This document shows, one piece after another, positions 18,158-26,692 of a DNA stretch of 64,000 nucleotides. The position numbers and the translations under genes were made by a program. Under the pieces are notes generated by a model. It had not been told where the DNA came from and did not search any database. It saw nothing but the letters and a program-made list of their open reading frames with translations. Origin of the DNA: Sellimonas caecigallum (GTDB lineage Bacteria > Bacillota > Clostridia > Lachnospirales > Lachnospiraceae). The stretch spans positions 682,001 through 746,000 of the forward strand of contig NZ_CP173660.1 of NCBI RefSeq assembly GCF_045038405.1, given 5' to 3'. Each line of letters starts with the position of its first letter. Within the stretch, counting starts at the first letter, position 1.

Positions 18158-19156
18158 ATGGCTACAATACAGGATATTGCTGATAAACTGGGCGTTACTA
18201 AGGGTACCGTTTCCAAAGCCCTGAACGGAGCCGAGGACATCAGCGAAACTTTGCGAAAAAGCATATTGGAAACAGCTGTTGAGATGGGGTATACAAGACA
18301 AAGAAGATACAAGAACAGTGCAAAAAAACTCTGCATCTTTGTGGAAAATCTGGAGTATACGCAGCCGCATCATTTTGGATACGACATTGTCATCGGGTTT
18401 CGGCAGATGGCCGAACCGGCTGGATATGTCGTGGACATCATCCCTGTGGATGAAAAGCTGGAACGCAGCATTTCCTACGATGTCTTTATGCTGCAGCACG
18501 ACTATGTTGGCGCCTTTGCCCTCGGATTCACACTGCACGATACATGGATGAATGAGTTTCGGACCAGCAAGACACCCCTTGTTCTTTATGACAATTATAT
18601 CAAGGCAAATCCGACTGTAGCTTACATCGGAGCAGACAATAACGAGGGTATGGAGCTGGCTGTCTCCCATTTAAAACATCTGGGACACAAAAAGATCGGT
18701 TACCTGAGCAGCGCCCTGGGCTCTCACATCATGCAGGTGCGTCACAAAGCATTCTTTCACGCCATGAGGCAAAACGGACTGCGGGCAGATTCCGACTATG
18801 TTGGCGCTTCCTATTACATCACACAGTGTCTGGAAAAGCATCTGCCCCGTCTTCTTGACATGGGAATGACGGCCATCATCTGCAGCCACGATACCCTGGC
18901 CAACTCAGCCATGGTACAGTGCCAGCAGATGGGCCGCCATGTTCCAAAAGATATCAGTATTATCGGATTTGACGATCTTCCGATCTGCGCCTACACTTCC
19001 CCTCCGATGACGACGGTTCGTCAGGAGCGAACTGAGATCGGAAAATGCGGGTACTATGCCCTGGACAGCCTCATGAACCAGGTTTCCATTGGCACGATCC
19101 TGATCCACACCCGTCTGATGGTCAGGGAGTCCACAGGGCCTGCTCCGGGTCTCTAG
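18158..19156 (+). CDS. LacI-family transcriptional regulator, probable maltodextrin regulator
   Basis: A 332-residue regulator. The N-terminal helix-turn-helix is ATIQDIADKLGVTKGTVSKALNG, followed by a periplasmic-binding-protein-like effector domain with the usual ISIIGFDDLPICAYTSPPMTTV near the C-terminus. It is divergent from malE and shares the ~300-base promoter region, so it very likely controls the maltodextrin operon in response to a maltodextrin-type ligand. GAGGT precedes the ATG. Its last 4 bases overlap the end of the convergent acetyltransferase gene. Confidence 0.88.
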   Translation: MATIQDIADKLGVTKGTVSKALNGAEDISETLRKSILETAVEMGYTRQRRYKNSAKKLCIFVENLEYTQPHHFGYDIVIGFRQMAEPAGYVVDIIPVDEKLERSISYDVFMLQHDYVGAFALGFTLHDTWMNEFRTSKTPLVLYDNYIKANPTVAYIGADNNEGMELAVSHLKHLGHKKIGYLSSALGSHIMQVRHKAFFHAMRQNGLRADSDYVGASYYITQCLEKHLPRLLDMGMTAIICSHDTLANSAMVQCQQMGRHVPKDISIIGFDDLPICAYTSPPMTTVRQERTEIGKCGYYALDSLMNQVSIGTILIHTRLMVRESTGPAPGL

Positions 19157-19782
19157 ACAAGCTGGCCCGGAAGCTTTTTCTTCTCTTTCGGAGGAAACAG
19201 GGCATCGAACGCCTCCGCTTCATCCTCGTCCACAAAATATCCTTCCGGTGTACAGTAGACCCCGGTAACGCCTTTTAACGCATCCGGCTCCAGTTCTTTC
19301 AGGAGAAAATACGGGGAGATCGTTTCACGATCCTCCGGGTTTTCGCTGATTCCTCTGGAACCTGCCAAAACAAAGCCGGATTTGCCGTAGAATGCAATAT
19401 TGCCCTCAATGCACAGCGCTTTTACTCCCATTGCTTTCGCTTTCTCCATGGAAGCGTCCAGCAGCAGCTTTCCATATCCTTTGCGCTGCTGATCCGGCGC
19501 AATGCTTATAGGGCCAAATGTCATGACCGGTATCTCCCGTCCGTCATCCGCCTGTATCTTCGAGCGCACATACATGATATGCCCGATGATTCTTCCCTCT
19601 TTTTCCAGGACAAGGTCAAGTTCCGGCACAAAGTCCTCCTGATCCCGGAAGCAGTGCAGGATATAATGTTCCGTACATCCCGGGCGGTATACATTCCAGA
19701 AAGCCTCCCTTGTCAGATTCTCCGTCTCTTTATAATCTTCCGGCTTCTCCTGCCGGATCAAATATGCTTCTTTCTGATCCAT
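19153..19782 (-). CDS. GNAT family N-acetyltransferase
   Basis: A 209-residue GNAT protein. The acetyl-CoA binding motif A is visible as ISIAPDQQRKGYGKLLLD (Q/RxxGxG/A form), preceded by GHIMYVRSKI. The family acetylates amines on small molecules or proteins; no substrate can be named. ATG 19782 has GGAGG 6 bases upstream; the longer frame to 19803 places this SD inside the gene. Convergent with the LacI-family gene, overlapping it by 4 bases. Confidence 0.8.
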   Translation of the reverse strand: MDQKEAYLIRQEKPEDYKETENLTREAFWNVYRPGCTEHYILHCFRDQEDFVPELDLVLEKEGRIIGHIMYVRSKIQADDGREIPVMTFGPISIAPDQQRKGYGKLLLDASMEKAKAMGVKALCIEGNIAFYGKSGFVLAGSRGISENPEDRETISPYFLLKELEPDALKGVTGVYCTPEGYFVDEDEAEAFDALFPPKEKKKLPGQLV

Positions 19783-19808
19783 CTTTTTCCTCCTATTGAT
19801 CATTTATA

Positions 19809-21601
19809 ATCTCTCGGAATCTTAATCCCTTGATTTATAAGGGGTTTGGATTCCTTTTTTATTAAAATCCCCCACTTTTTTTGCCAAAAACACTTGACAA
19901 ATCGCCCAAAATTTGCGGCGAAGCCGATTGAATATATTTTATTTCTTTCGACTGGAGGCGATTTTTTTGTTACCTGTTAATCCTGGCGGGCATGCCGCCT
20001 ATCAAAACTTTGTTGTTACAAATCTTCGTAAATATTATCCGGATCCAGATGCCTTTTCACGGGCTACCTGGGATATCATCGAACGTTTCTGGAATCTTGA
20101 TCTTTCTTATACGGATGAACTTCTACGTTCGAAATACTCTGTCTTTGGCCCTAAGCCTAGAACCCCTTCCTGTATGCAGCGCTCTTATCTGCTGTCTATT
20201 GATTTCAAGGTCCATTCCCTGACAGACTGGGCTGCTCAGTTGAAGATCAATCCCCTTTATGCAATCCTCAGCGGTTTTGAATTCGGCGATACTCCCGGCG
20301 TCGGTACCTTTTATGATTTCCTCAGCCGACTTTGGGATTCTGAAGATTCCAATCTGTCTTCCCATTTGCGTCCTGCAAAAGACAAAAGGATTAAAAAGCC
20401 TGCTCATAAAGGTACGAAAGCCGAACCTGTCGAAAAGGTTTCCGTTGATCAGTTACTGGAGCAGTTGGAAACAACCTCTTTTGTATTAGATGACCAGCCC
20501 TATTCTTCCCTGTTTAAGATCTATCATCGGGAATTCCTGAGTCAGTCCATAGCTAAAGGTCTGATTGATCCTTCCGCTCTTTCCCTCGCCGGTGACGGAA
20601 CTCCTGTTGTCACTTCCGCAAGGGAGCGCAAGCATCCTGCCTGCAACTGTTCGGAAAAAGGAATCACGGATTGTTCCTGTGACCGTTTCTTTTCCCAGCC
20701 TGACTGCGATATTGGATGGGATTCTTCCAGAGACCGCTTTTATTTCGGTTACGACTTATATATGCTTGTCGCTGCCCACTCGGAAAGCGACCTTCCTGTT
20801 TTCCCTCTGTTGAATCCTGCCTCAAAACATGATTCCCATGGATTCCTGGAAACCTGGTTCCGGATGAGAGCTTTCCTTCCTGAACTTCATATCAACAAAT
20901 GGATTCTGGATTCCGCTCATGATGCGATGCCTTATTACATTTACTGCCGCAAGAACCACATCCAGCCCTTTATCGACCTGAATGTAAAGCGAGGCGTCAA
21001 AGTAAAATATAAAAATGATCTTACCATCGGTGAAGATGGCGTTCCCGTTTGTAAAGCGGGAAGAAAAATGCGTCATGACGGTTCGGAGCCTTCCAAGGGG
21101 AGGCTGAAATTCCGCTGTCCTCTGGCCAGCCGGAAATACGGCTGTTCCTGCACACATCCCTGCTCGGATTCCAAGTATGGCAGGACAGTCCATCTGGCTA
21201 TGAAAGACAACCCAAGACTGATTAACTTCCCGCCCCGTGACACGAAGGAGTGGAAAAAGGAATTCAATGCCCGGACTTCGGCAGAACGTTCCAATAAACG
21301 TGAGAAAATAGACTTTCAATTAGAAAGCGGCAGACACCGCTCTACTAAGATGTGGTACTGCCGCCTCTATCACATCATGATGCTGCAACATCTTGATGCA
21401 TGGGATCTGCCTTTCGAATCTCCATTACGTAAGTTGATTTTGGAAGTAGCATGATCCTTGATTATTATATCGCATTTTTCCAGATATAGCGACAGCTATG
21501 TCTATTTCAGCATGTCTATTTTTCACTTTTTAGATAATATTTACTTTTCAAAGTTCAACGCCAGCGTCTGCTGGCTGTGATCACTCAGGATTCCGAGAGA
21601 T
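19809..21601 (+). mobile_element. insertion sequence with DDE transposase; boundaries tentative
   Basis: A 13-base perfect inverted repeat, ATCTCTCGGAATC at 19809-19821 and its complement at 21589-21601, flanks the transposase and would give a 1793-base element, a normal size for IS1182-like elements. No clear target duplication was found, so the ends are provisional. A hairpin (GGAATC...GATTCC with inner CCCTT...AAGGG) occupies 19816-19853, and GCCAGC-gtct-GCTGGC lies at 21560-21575. If the repeat is the true end, it encodes the last codons and stop of the neighbouring iron-sulfur/GNAT gene. Confidence 0.5.
19967..21454 (+). CDS. DDE transposase (IS1182/DUF772-like)
   Basis: About 495 residues. 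Candidate catalytic acids are Asp in SLAGDGTPVV, Asp in KWILDSAHDAMPYY, and Glu in NARTSAERSNKREKID, the last with the R-x3-E-x6-K-like arrangement of IS4/IS1182 transposases. A DUF772-like N-terminal part (QRSYLLSIDFKVHSLTDW) and a Cys-rich insert (CNCSEKGITDCSCDRFF and CPLASRKYGCSCTHPCSDS) are present. GGAGG at 19954-19958 is 8 bases before TTG 19967, a better start than the frame's first codon at 19913. The gene appears intact. Confidence 0.78.
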   Translation: MLPVNPGGHAAYQNFVVTNLRKYYPDPDAFSRATWDIIERFWNLDLSYTDELLRSKYSVFGPKPRTPSCMQRSYLLSIDFKVHSLTDWAAQLKINPLYAILSGFEFGDTPGVGTFYDFLSRLWDSEDSNLSSHLRPAKDKRIKKPAHKGTKAEPVEKVSVDQLLEQLETTSFVLDDQPYSSLFKIYHREFLSQSIAKGLIDPSALSLAGDGTPVVTSARERKHPACNCSEKGITDCSCDRFFSQPDCDIGWDSSRDRFYFGYDLYMLVAAHSESDLPVFPLLNPASKHDSHGFLETWFRMRAFLPELHINKWILDSAHDAMPYYIYCRKNHIQPFIDLNVKRGVKVKYKNDLTIGEDGVPVCKAGRKMRHDGSEPSKGRLKFRCPLASRKYGCSCTHPCSDSKYGRTVHLAMKDNPRLINFPPRDTKEWKKEFNARTSAERSNKREKIDFQLESGRHRSTKMWYCRLYHIMMLQHLDAWDLPFESPLRKLILEVA

Positions 21602-22826
21602 CATCATTTCTTTCCAGGTCAATCCAGTAACGCTTCATTCTTTTCCCGATATCCGGCTCAAATACTGTGGACTCATAAATCCCGCCATTTGCAAGGATTG
21701 TCTTTTCGCTCCCTGCATTTTCTTCCAGACAAGTGATGAGAACCTTCTTAAGCCCCAGCTCCCGGCAAAGAGGCAACGCCTCTTTCAGCATCCTTTTTGC
21801 ATAGCCTTTTCTCCGTTGGCTCGGACAGACGGAATAGCCAATATGACCTCCGTATTTTTCCAGATATCCGTTAAAGTAATGCCGGATCTGGATCATGCCG
21901 AGGATCTTCTGATCCTGCTGCCTTACATAGGCATACTGCGTCGCAGAAACCCAATTTTCCGGGACATTCTCCTTTTTTTCATAAAGCCTGTTTTCTTTTA
22001 TCCACTCAAGGGGATCATTTTGCCGGAGGGAGCCTGTCCCATCCATCGAACTTCCGGCCTCCAGCATCTCCTGTTTGAATGCTTCGATCTGCGCGGTGTA
22101 TCGTTCATCCGGTTTCACTAAAGTACATATTGCGTCCTCCTCCGATGATCTTTTCAAATATCGGTCGGTATAGGCACATACGGCAAAACATTTCCCACAT
22201 AAATCCGTCTCGATCCCGGTGGCTTTCGTCATGATTTCTTTCTCTTTTCGGTAGCACGTCTCCACATCCACGATCTCTTCCCTTTCCATCCCGGCTTTCC
22301 AAAGCGTCCCTTTCAGCGCCTGTGCAGGACAGTTCTTCACACAAAGTGTACATCCGCCGCAGCGGGACTCATTGATGGAACAGTCATGTTCCAATGGTGC
22401 ATCCGTGAACAGAGATGAGATCCTTACTGCCGATCCATATTGTTTTGTGACCAGGAGACAGTTCTTTCCGATCCATCCAAGTCCTGCCCTCGTAGCCACT
22501 GTTTTATGCGGGATCCGGGACTTTCTGTCCGGTCCAACCTCTACACGGTCGGTGGTCTGTGCCCACGCTTCATACCCTCTCTCCTTCAGGAATGCTTCTC
22601 CCGCAGTGACAATTTCATTGAGCTTGTTGTTCAGCTTATGATAGTATTCGCGGTATTCTTTTGTCGGAGCCTTCTTGAGATCCATGATCACATGCTTTGG
22701 TAGAGGTACTGCTACCGACACTCCTGTCGGCCATTTACAGTTTTCGACACCGTCCATATTTCCGATACCAACCAGGGCTGCCCCCTTTTCGTACAAATAT
22801 TCTTTCAATTCCAAAGTCAGACTCAT
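21585..22826 (-). CDS. QueG-like [4Fe-4S] protein fused to a GNAT acetyltransferase
   Basis: A 413-residue fusion. Residues 1-~234 resemble epoxyqueuosine reductase QueG: VATRAGLGWIGKNCLLVTKQYGS, then two 4Fe-4S motifs, CGGCTLCVKNCP and CGKCFAVCAY. The HEAT-like C-terminal region of true QueG is missing. From about residue 235 (LVKPDERYTAQIEAFKQEM) a GNAT domain follows, with SVCPSQRRKGYAKRML for acetyl-CoA and CLEENAGSEKTILANGG. Whether it acts on queuosine is doubtful. The usual GNAT end KRYWIDL is followed by ERNDDLSES, whose last codons lie in the presumed IS end, so the C-terminus may have been altered by insertion. Confidence 0.8.
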   Translation of the reverse strand: MSLTLELKEYLYEKGAALVGIGNMDGVENCKWPTGVSVAVPLPKHVIMDLKKAPTKEYREYYHKLNNKLNEIVTAGEAFLKERGYEAWAQTTDRVEVGPDRKSRIPHKTVATRAGLGWIGKNCLLVTKQYGSAVRISSLFTDAPLEHDCSINESRCGGCTLCVKNCPAQALKGTLWKAGMEREEIVDVETCYRKEKEIMTKATGIETDLCGKCFAVCAYTDRYLKRSSEEDAICTLVKPDERYTAQIEAFKQEMLEAGSSMDGTGSLRQNDPLEWIKENRLYEKKENVPENWVSATQYAYVRQQDQKILGMIQIRHYFNGYLEKYGGHIGYSVCPSQRRKGYAKRMLKEALPLCRELGLKKVLITCLEENAGSEKTILANGGIYESTVFEPDIGKRMKRYWIDLERNDDLSES

Positions 22827-22925
22827 ATCACATCCCCCTTTTCGCCAGATCAGCCTTTGTTGTAACGTATTTCTATTGTATCAATTTGTCTGTGTGCCGG
22901 CTAGTAGGAAAATAAAAAATGATCA

Positions 22926-22962
22926 GCCCCCAGACAGGAAAATAAAGCTCCTGCCTGAGGGC
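22926..22962 (-). terminator. terminator of the NeuD/kinase-like gene
   Basis: GCCC-CAG-CAGG pairs with CCTG-CTG-GGGC in a GC-rich stem; on the minus strand the sequence continues into a T-rich tract (ATTTTTTATTTTCC). It lies 28 bases after the stop at 22990. Confidence 0.6.
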
Positions 22963-22989
22963 ATCCTTCGTTCACACTCAATTTTTATA

Positions 22990-24612
22990 TTACTTTGTAT
23001 ATTTCTGGATGATTTCCTGCATTTTATCAAAATTCTGTTCCATCTCATCCACAAGGCGGAACTGTGTCCGTGCCCGGACAAGATTGTGTTCCGGGTACTC
23101 CGTCTTAAAGTATGTATCTCCCTGAAGATAATCTGTCAGGAATCGGATACCGCATTCCAGCGTCATAAGGCGCGCTCCCCACGGAAGACTTTTGATCTCC
23201 TCTTCTGTCAGAACATCCTTTGTCTCTTCCAGATAGCCTTTTACATACAGTTCATACAAGTTGAGGTCGAAATGCATGAGATCCAGGTTTCTCTCATCTT
23301 CTGCCGCTGTCGCTGCCCCGAAACGGATAGAATCCCCAAAATCATTTGCCGCAAGCCCTGGCATGATCGTATCCAGGTCAATAATACAAAGGCCCTTTCC
23401 TGTTTTTGCATCAAAGAGAATATTATTTAACTTCGTATCGTTGTGAGTCACACGGAGCGGAAGTCTTCCATCTTCCTGTTTTGTCACAAGGACGCCGCAA
23501 TCTGCTTCCCGGTCAAGTACAAAACGGATCTCCGGTTTACATGTGACGGCACGGTTTTTGAGATCTCTTTTTAAGGCAACCTGAAACGCCTCGAAACGCT
23601 TTACTGTATTGTGGAAGTCCGGGATCGTCTCATGGAGCCTGGACGCCGGGTAATTGCCAAGCTGCTTTAAGAAATGCCCAAAACTGCTGCCGGACTGGTA
23701 AAACTGCTCCGGCTCTTCCACAAGCTGATAGCAGACAGAATCCGGGATGAAGTTGTAGCATCTCCACGGTTCGCCTTCTCCATCCTCAAAATAATTGCAG
23801 CCACTTTTTGTCTTAATATAGGAAAGTGTCTCCCGATCCGGATTGCCGCCTTCCTGACGGATCTCATTTCTCAGGTATTCCGTTACCCCGAAAATATTTT
23901 CCATCACACCTGCAGGATCTTTGAATACGTTGCTGTTTACTCTCTGGAGCACATAGGACAGCTCGTCTCCATCTTCTCCCGGCATGTACACTGCGTAAGT
24001 TTCATTGATGTGCCCTGCCCCAAACGGCTTCACATAGCTGCACCGGTTTCCAAATCCGAATGCGTAGATGGCGTCTTCCAGATTGCGGTTGTCCACCCCG
24101 TCGATCTTCCTTCTCGTGGAAAAGATTACTTCGCCCGCTTCTACTTTCTCTCTGGATCCGATCGTACAGTTTGCCTTTACCACACTTCCAAGGCCCACAT
24201 GTGCTCCACTGCATATATGGGAATCATGGTCTATCACTGCACCGCTGTTTACAAGCACTCCGTGCTCCACTACCGTATGGGTGTTGACTACCGCCCTCTG
24301 CATGACGAAACTTCCGTTTCCAATCTCTGCGCTGGGACTTACTACTGCGGACGGATGAATAAGAGCCGGCACCTGATACCCCGCCTCCATCAATTTTTCC
24401 GTCCAGTACAGACGCATATTGTTGTCTCCCAACGCCGCTACTGCCGTATCATACTCTTCCAGAAAATTTTTGTAATCACAGCATTTTCCAACGACATCCT
24501 TATCTTTTACCGCATCGTCAAGGAACACCGCATTCTCATATCCCAGAAGATACGCTGTCTCCTGGATCATGTGCCCGAATCCGCCGGCACCTAAAATCAA
24601 TAAACTCTTCAT
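22990..24612 (-). CDS. NeuD-like acyltransferase domain fused to a NahK-like sugar kinase domain
   Basis: A 540-residue fusion. Residues 1-~170 resemble NeuD/PglD sugar O- or N-acyltransferases: SLLILGAGGFGH (Rossmann-like start), HPSAVVSPSAEIGNGSF and VVNTHTVVEHG hexapeptide repeats. From ~183 an aminoglycoside-phosphotransferase-fold kinase follows: YVKPFGAGHINETY (nucleotide loop), RVTHNDTKLNNILFD (catalytic Asp and Asn) and IIDLDTIMPG (metal-binding Asp). The kinase part resembles N-acetylhexosamine 1-kinase of the lacto-N-biose pathway. The substrate is inferred only. No sugar nucleotidyltransferase or phosphorylase is next to it. AAGGGAAG precedes the ATG. Confidence 0.82.
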   Translation of the reverse strand: MKSLLILGAGGFGHMIQETAYLLGYENAVFLDDAVKDKDVVGKCCDYKNFLEEYDTAVAALGDNNMRLYWTEKLMEAGYQVPALIHPSAVVSPSAEIGNGSFVMQRAVVNTHTVVEHGVLVNSGAVIDHDSHICSGAHVGLGSVVKANCTIGSREKVEAGEVIFSTRRKIDGVDNRNLEDAIYAFGFGNRCSYVKPFGAGHINETYAVYMPGEDGDELSYVLQRVNSNVFKDPAGVMENIFGVTEYLRNEIRQEGGNPDRETLSYIKTKSGCNYFEDGEGEPWRCYNFIPDSVCYQLVEEPEQFYQSGSSFGHFLKQLGNYPASRLHETIPDFHNTVKRFEAFQVALKRDLKNRAVTCKPEIRFVLDREADCGVLVTKQEDGRLPLRVTHNDTKLNNILFDAKTGKGLCIIDLDTIMPGLAANDFGDSIRFGAATAAEDERNLDLMHFDLNLYELYVKGYLEETKDVLTEEEIKSLPWGARLMTLECGIRFLTDYLQGDTYFKTEYPEHNLVRARTQFRLVDEMEQNFDKMQEIIQKYTK

Positions 24613-24673
24613 TTGCTTCCCTTAAGGAGGCCGTGATGCCTCCGCCATCCCTTTCTTTGAAATTCATTGTTTC

Positions 24674-24679
24674 ATTATA
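24674..24679 (-). promoter_or_regulatory. -10 element upstream of the NeuD/kinase-like gene
   Basis: A perfect TATAAT lies on the minus strand 62 bases before the start; no good -35 hexamer is seen at 16-18 bases, so the promoter may be weak or activator-dependent. Confidence 0.35.
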
Positions 24680-24685
24680 ACAGAT

Positions 24686-24814
24686 TTACAAAAAAAAGTC
24701 TTTTATTTGCGGTAAATTGGCGGAGAAATTGCTCATCCGTTCATAGCTATTTGTGCGCCAAATGGTTGCTTTTTCCATTAATGCATGCACTCGGTCAGCT
24801 TCTATTTTGATCAT
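24686..24814 (-). CDS. possible small protein of 42 residues, unknown
   Basis: A clean 42-codon reading frame starts 13 bases after the Nudix stop and fills most of the gap before the NeuD/kinase-like promoter. The product begins MIKIEADRVHALMEKA and ends QIKDFFL, a mostly charged protein with two predicted helices and no membrane segment. Only a weak SD-like TTTGAG precedes it. I do not recognise it. It could be a real small gene co-transcribed with the Nudix gene, or a remnant. Confidence 0.3.
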   Translation of the reverse strand: MIKIEADRVHALMEKATIWRTNSYERMSNFSANLPQIKDFFL

Positions 24815-24827
24815 ACGAATCTCAAAC

Positions 24828-25265
24828 TTACGATCTGCTCATCGAGTTCAGCCAGCCCTGCACGTGATTGAAAAGGTTGGGCTGGATAGCCGGATAAGTC
24901 AGTTCTTTTGGAATAGTTGCAAAAGTTTTGGTCTCCTGGATTTCAACCTCATCTGAAAGGTCTCCTTGTTTGTTTATCTCCGCGAAGCAAAGGAGGCCAT
25001 ATGTCGTTTCTGTTCCATCCGAGACGCCGTAGATACAGACTGGAGAAAGTTCAAATTTTTCTGCACCGGTTTCTTCCCAAAGCTCTCTTCTGGCCGTATC
25101 GAGGATCGCTTCTCCCTCTTCCCGGTGCCCTCCCGGTATTTCCCAGGTCGCCCGTTTTTTGTGGCGGCAGAAGACCCATTTCCCTTCATATCTTGCCGCG
25201 ATGACAGCAAATTTTAATCGTGCATCATCGATTTCTTCCTTGTCATGAAATGTAACTGTTACCAT
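24828..25265 (-). CDS. Nudix hydrolase (MutT/8-oxo-dGTP diphosphatase-like)
   Basis: A 145-residue protein with a complete Nudix box: GHREEGEAILDTARREL followed by WEETGA, matching GX5EX7REUXEEXGU. It hydrolyses a nucleoside diphosphate linked to another group; the actual substrate cannot be read from sequence. GGGGG lies 5-6 bases before ATG 25265, so the longer frame to 25328 is rejected. It is 73 bases downstream of the MetY-type gene on the same strand. Confidence 0.88.
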   Translation of the reverse strand: MVTVTFHDKEEIDDARLKFAVIAARYEGKWVFCRHKKRATWEIPGGHREEGEAILDTARRELWEETGAEKFELSPVCIYGVSDGTETTYGLLCFAEINKQGDLSDEVEIQETKTFATIPKELTYPAIQPNLFNHVQGWLNSMSRS

Positions 25266-25338
25266 ATATTTTCCCCCTTTGTCCGATTCTTTTTCCAATA
25301 TTTTATCCCATTTGCAAAAAGATGACAATGGATTTGCT

Positions 25339-26667
25339 TTACCGGGACAGGGATTCTTCTCTCACTGCCTCGAACGCCTCTTCCAGATCTTCCAGAATAT
25401 CACTGATATGTTCTGTCCCAATGGAGAGACGGATGGTGTTCGGCTTGATACCCTGGTCTTCCATTTCCTCTTTGTTTAGCTGGGAATGCGTCGTAGAGGC
25501 AGGGTGGATGGCCAGGGATTTCACGTCCGCCACATTTGCGAGGAGGGAAAAGATCTCCAGGTTATCGATGAAGGTTTGCGCTTCCTTTTCTCCGCCTTTG
25601 ATCTCGAATGTGAAGATGGAGCCGCCTCCGTTCGGGAAGTATTTTTCGTACAGCTCTTTTTGTCGTTTGTCCCCTGCCGCAGATGGATGATGCACACACT
25701 CCACCAGCGGATGGGCCTCCAGATACTGCACGACTTTCCGTGCATTTTCCACGTGGCGTTCCACCCGGAGAGATAACGTCTCCAGCCCCTGCAGGAGCAG
25801 GAATGCGTTGAAAGGGGAGATCGCCGCCCCGAGATCCCGGAGGATGACTGCCCGGACTTTTGTGATAAAAGCTGCCGCCCCTGCCGCTTTTGTAAAGCTT
25901 ACCCCATGATAGCTTTCATTCGGTTCAGAGATCCCCGGAAATTTGCCCGATCTCTCCCAGTCAAACCTGCCGCTGTCTACAATGACGCCGCCAAGGGTCG
26001 TGCCGTGTCCGCCGATGAATTTTGTGGCGGAATGGACCACGATATCCGCCCCGTACTCGATAGGACGTACAAGGTATGGGGTCGCAAACGTATTGTCGAT
26101 AACGCACGGAATGCCGTGGGCATGGGCTATGGCAGCGACGGCTTCAATGTCCGTCACGTCTGAGTTTGGATTTCCAAGTGTTTCTATGAATATTGCTTTC
26201 GTATTTTCCTGGATGGCTGCCTCGAATGCTCCATCCTCAAAAGGATCTACGAATGTCGTTTGAATACCGTATTCCGGAAGGGTATGAGCCAGAAGGTTGT
26301 ATGTGCCGCCGTAAATATTTTTTGCCGCCACGATATGATCGCCCTGTTTTGCCAATGCCTGAAAAGTATAGGAAATCGCTGCTGCCCCGGACGCCACGGC
26401 AAGAGCTGCGACACCGCCCTCCAGAGCCGCCATCCGTTTTTCAAACACATCTTCTGTCGGGTTCGTCAATCGTCCGTATATATTGCCGCTTTTTGCAAGG
26501 CTAAATCTTGCCTGCGCATCCATACAGTCATGGAACACATAGGAGGATGTCTGGTAGATCGGCACCGCGCGTGCGTCGGTAGCCGGGTCTGCCTTCTCCT
26601 GTCCTACATGAAGCTGCAGCGTCTCAAATCTCAGTTTTCTCTCTTCTCTGCTTCTTTTTCTGCTCAT
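25339..26667 (-). CDS. metY: O-acetylhomoserine sulfhydrylase/aminocarboxypropyltransferase
   Basis: A 442-residue PLP enzyme of the Cys/Met metabolism family that joins O-acetylhomoserine with sulfide (or methanethiol) to give homocysteine (or methionine). Marks are FETLQLHVGQEKADPATDARAVPIYQ, substrate/PLP motif NIYGRLTNPTEDVFE, VIDNTFATPYL, and the PLP lysine in VHSATKFIGGHGT. AGGAAGG precedes ATG 26667; the longer frame to 26877 enters cysK. It begins 25 bases after the cysK stop, so both are probably one transcript under the CymR-like operator. Confidence 0.93.
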   Translation of the reverse strand: MSRKRSREERKLRFETLQLHVGQEKADPATDARAVPIYQTSSYVFHDCMDAQARFSLAKSGNIYGRLTNPTEDVFEKRMAALEGGVAALAVASGAAAISYTFQALAKQGDHIVAAKNIYGGTYNLLAHTLPEYGIQTTFVDPFEDGAFEAAIQENTKAIFIETLGNPNSDVTDIEAVAAIAHAHGIPCVIDNTFATPYLVRPIEYGADIVVHSATKFIGGHGTTLGGVIVDSGRFDWERSGKFPGISEPNESYHGVSFTKAAGAAAFITKVRAVILRDLGAAISPFNAFLLLQGLETLSLRVERHVENARKVVQYLEAHPLVECVHHPSAAGDKRQKELYEKYFPNGGGSIFTFEIKGGEKEAQTFIDNLEIFSLLANVADVKSLAIHPASTTHSQLNKEEMEDQGIKPNTIRLSIGTEHISDILEDLEEAFEAVREESLSR

Positions 26668-26692
26668 ATGCTGTCCTTCCTTTCTCGGTCTG

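Noticed and set aside
19827..19843. CCCTT/AAGGG hairpin as a terminator
   Set aside because: The stem is only five bases and no T-run follows; it is better seen as part of the IS end.
19894..19899. TTGACA as -35 of a transposase promoter
   Set aside because: No -10-like hexamer lies 16-18 bases downstream.
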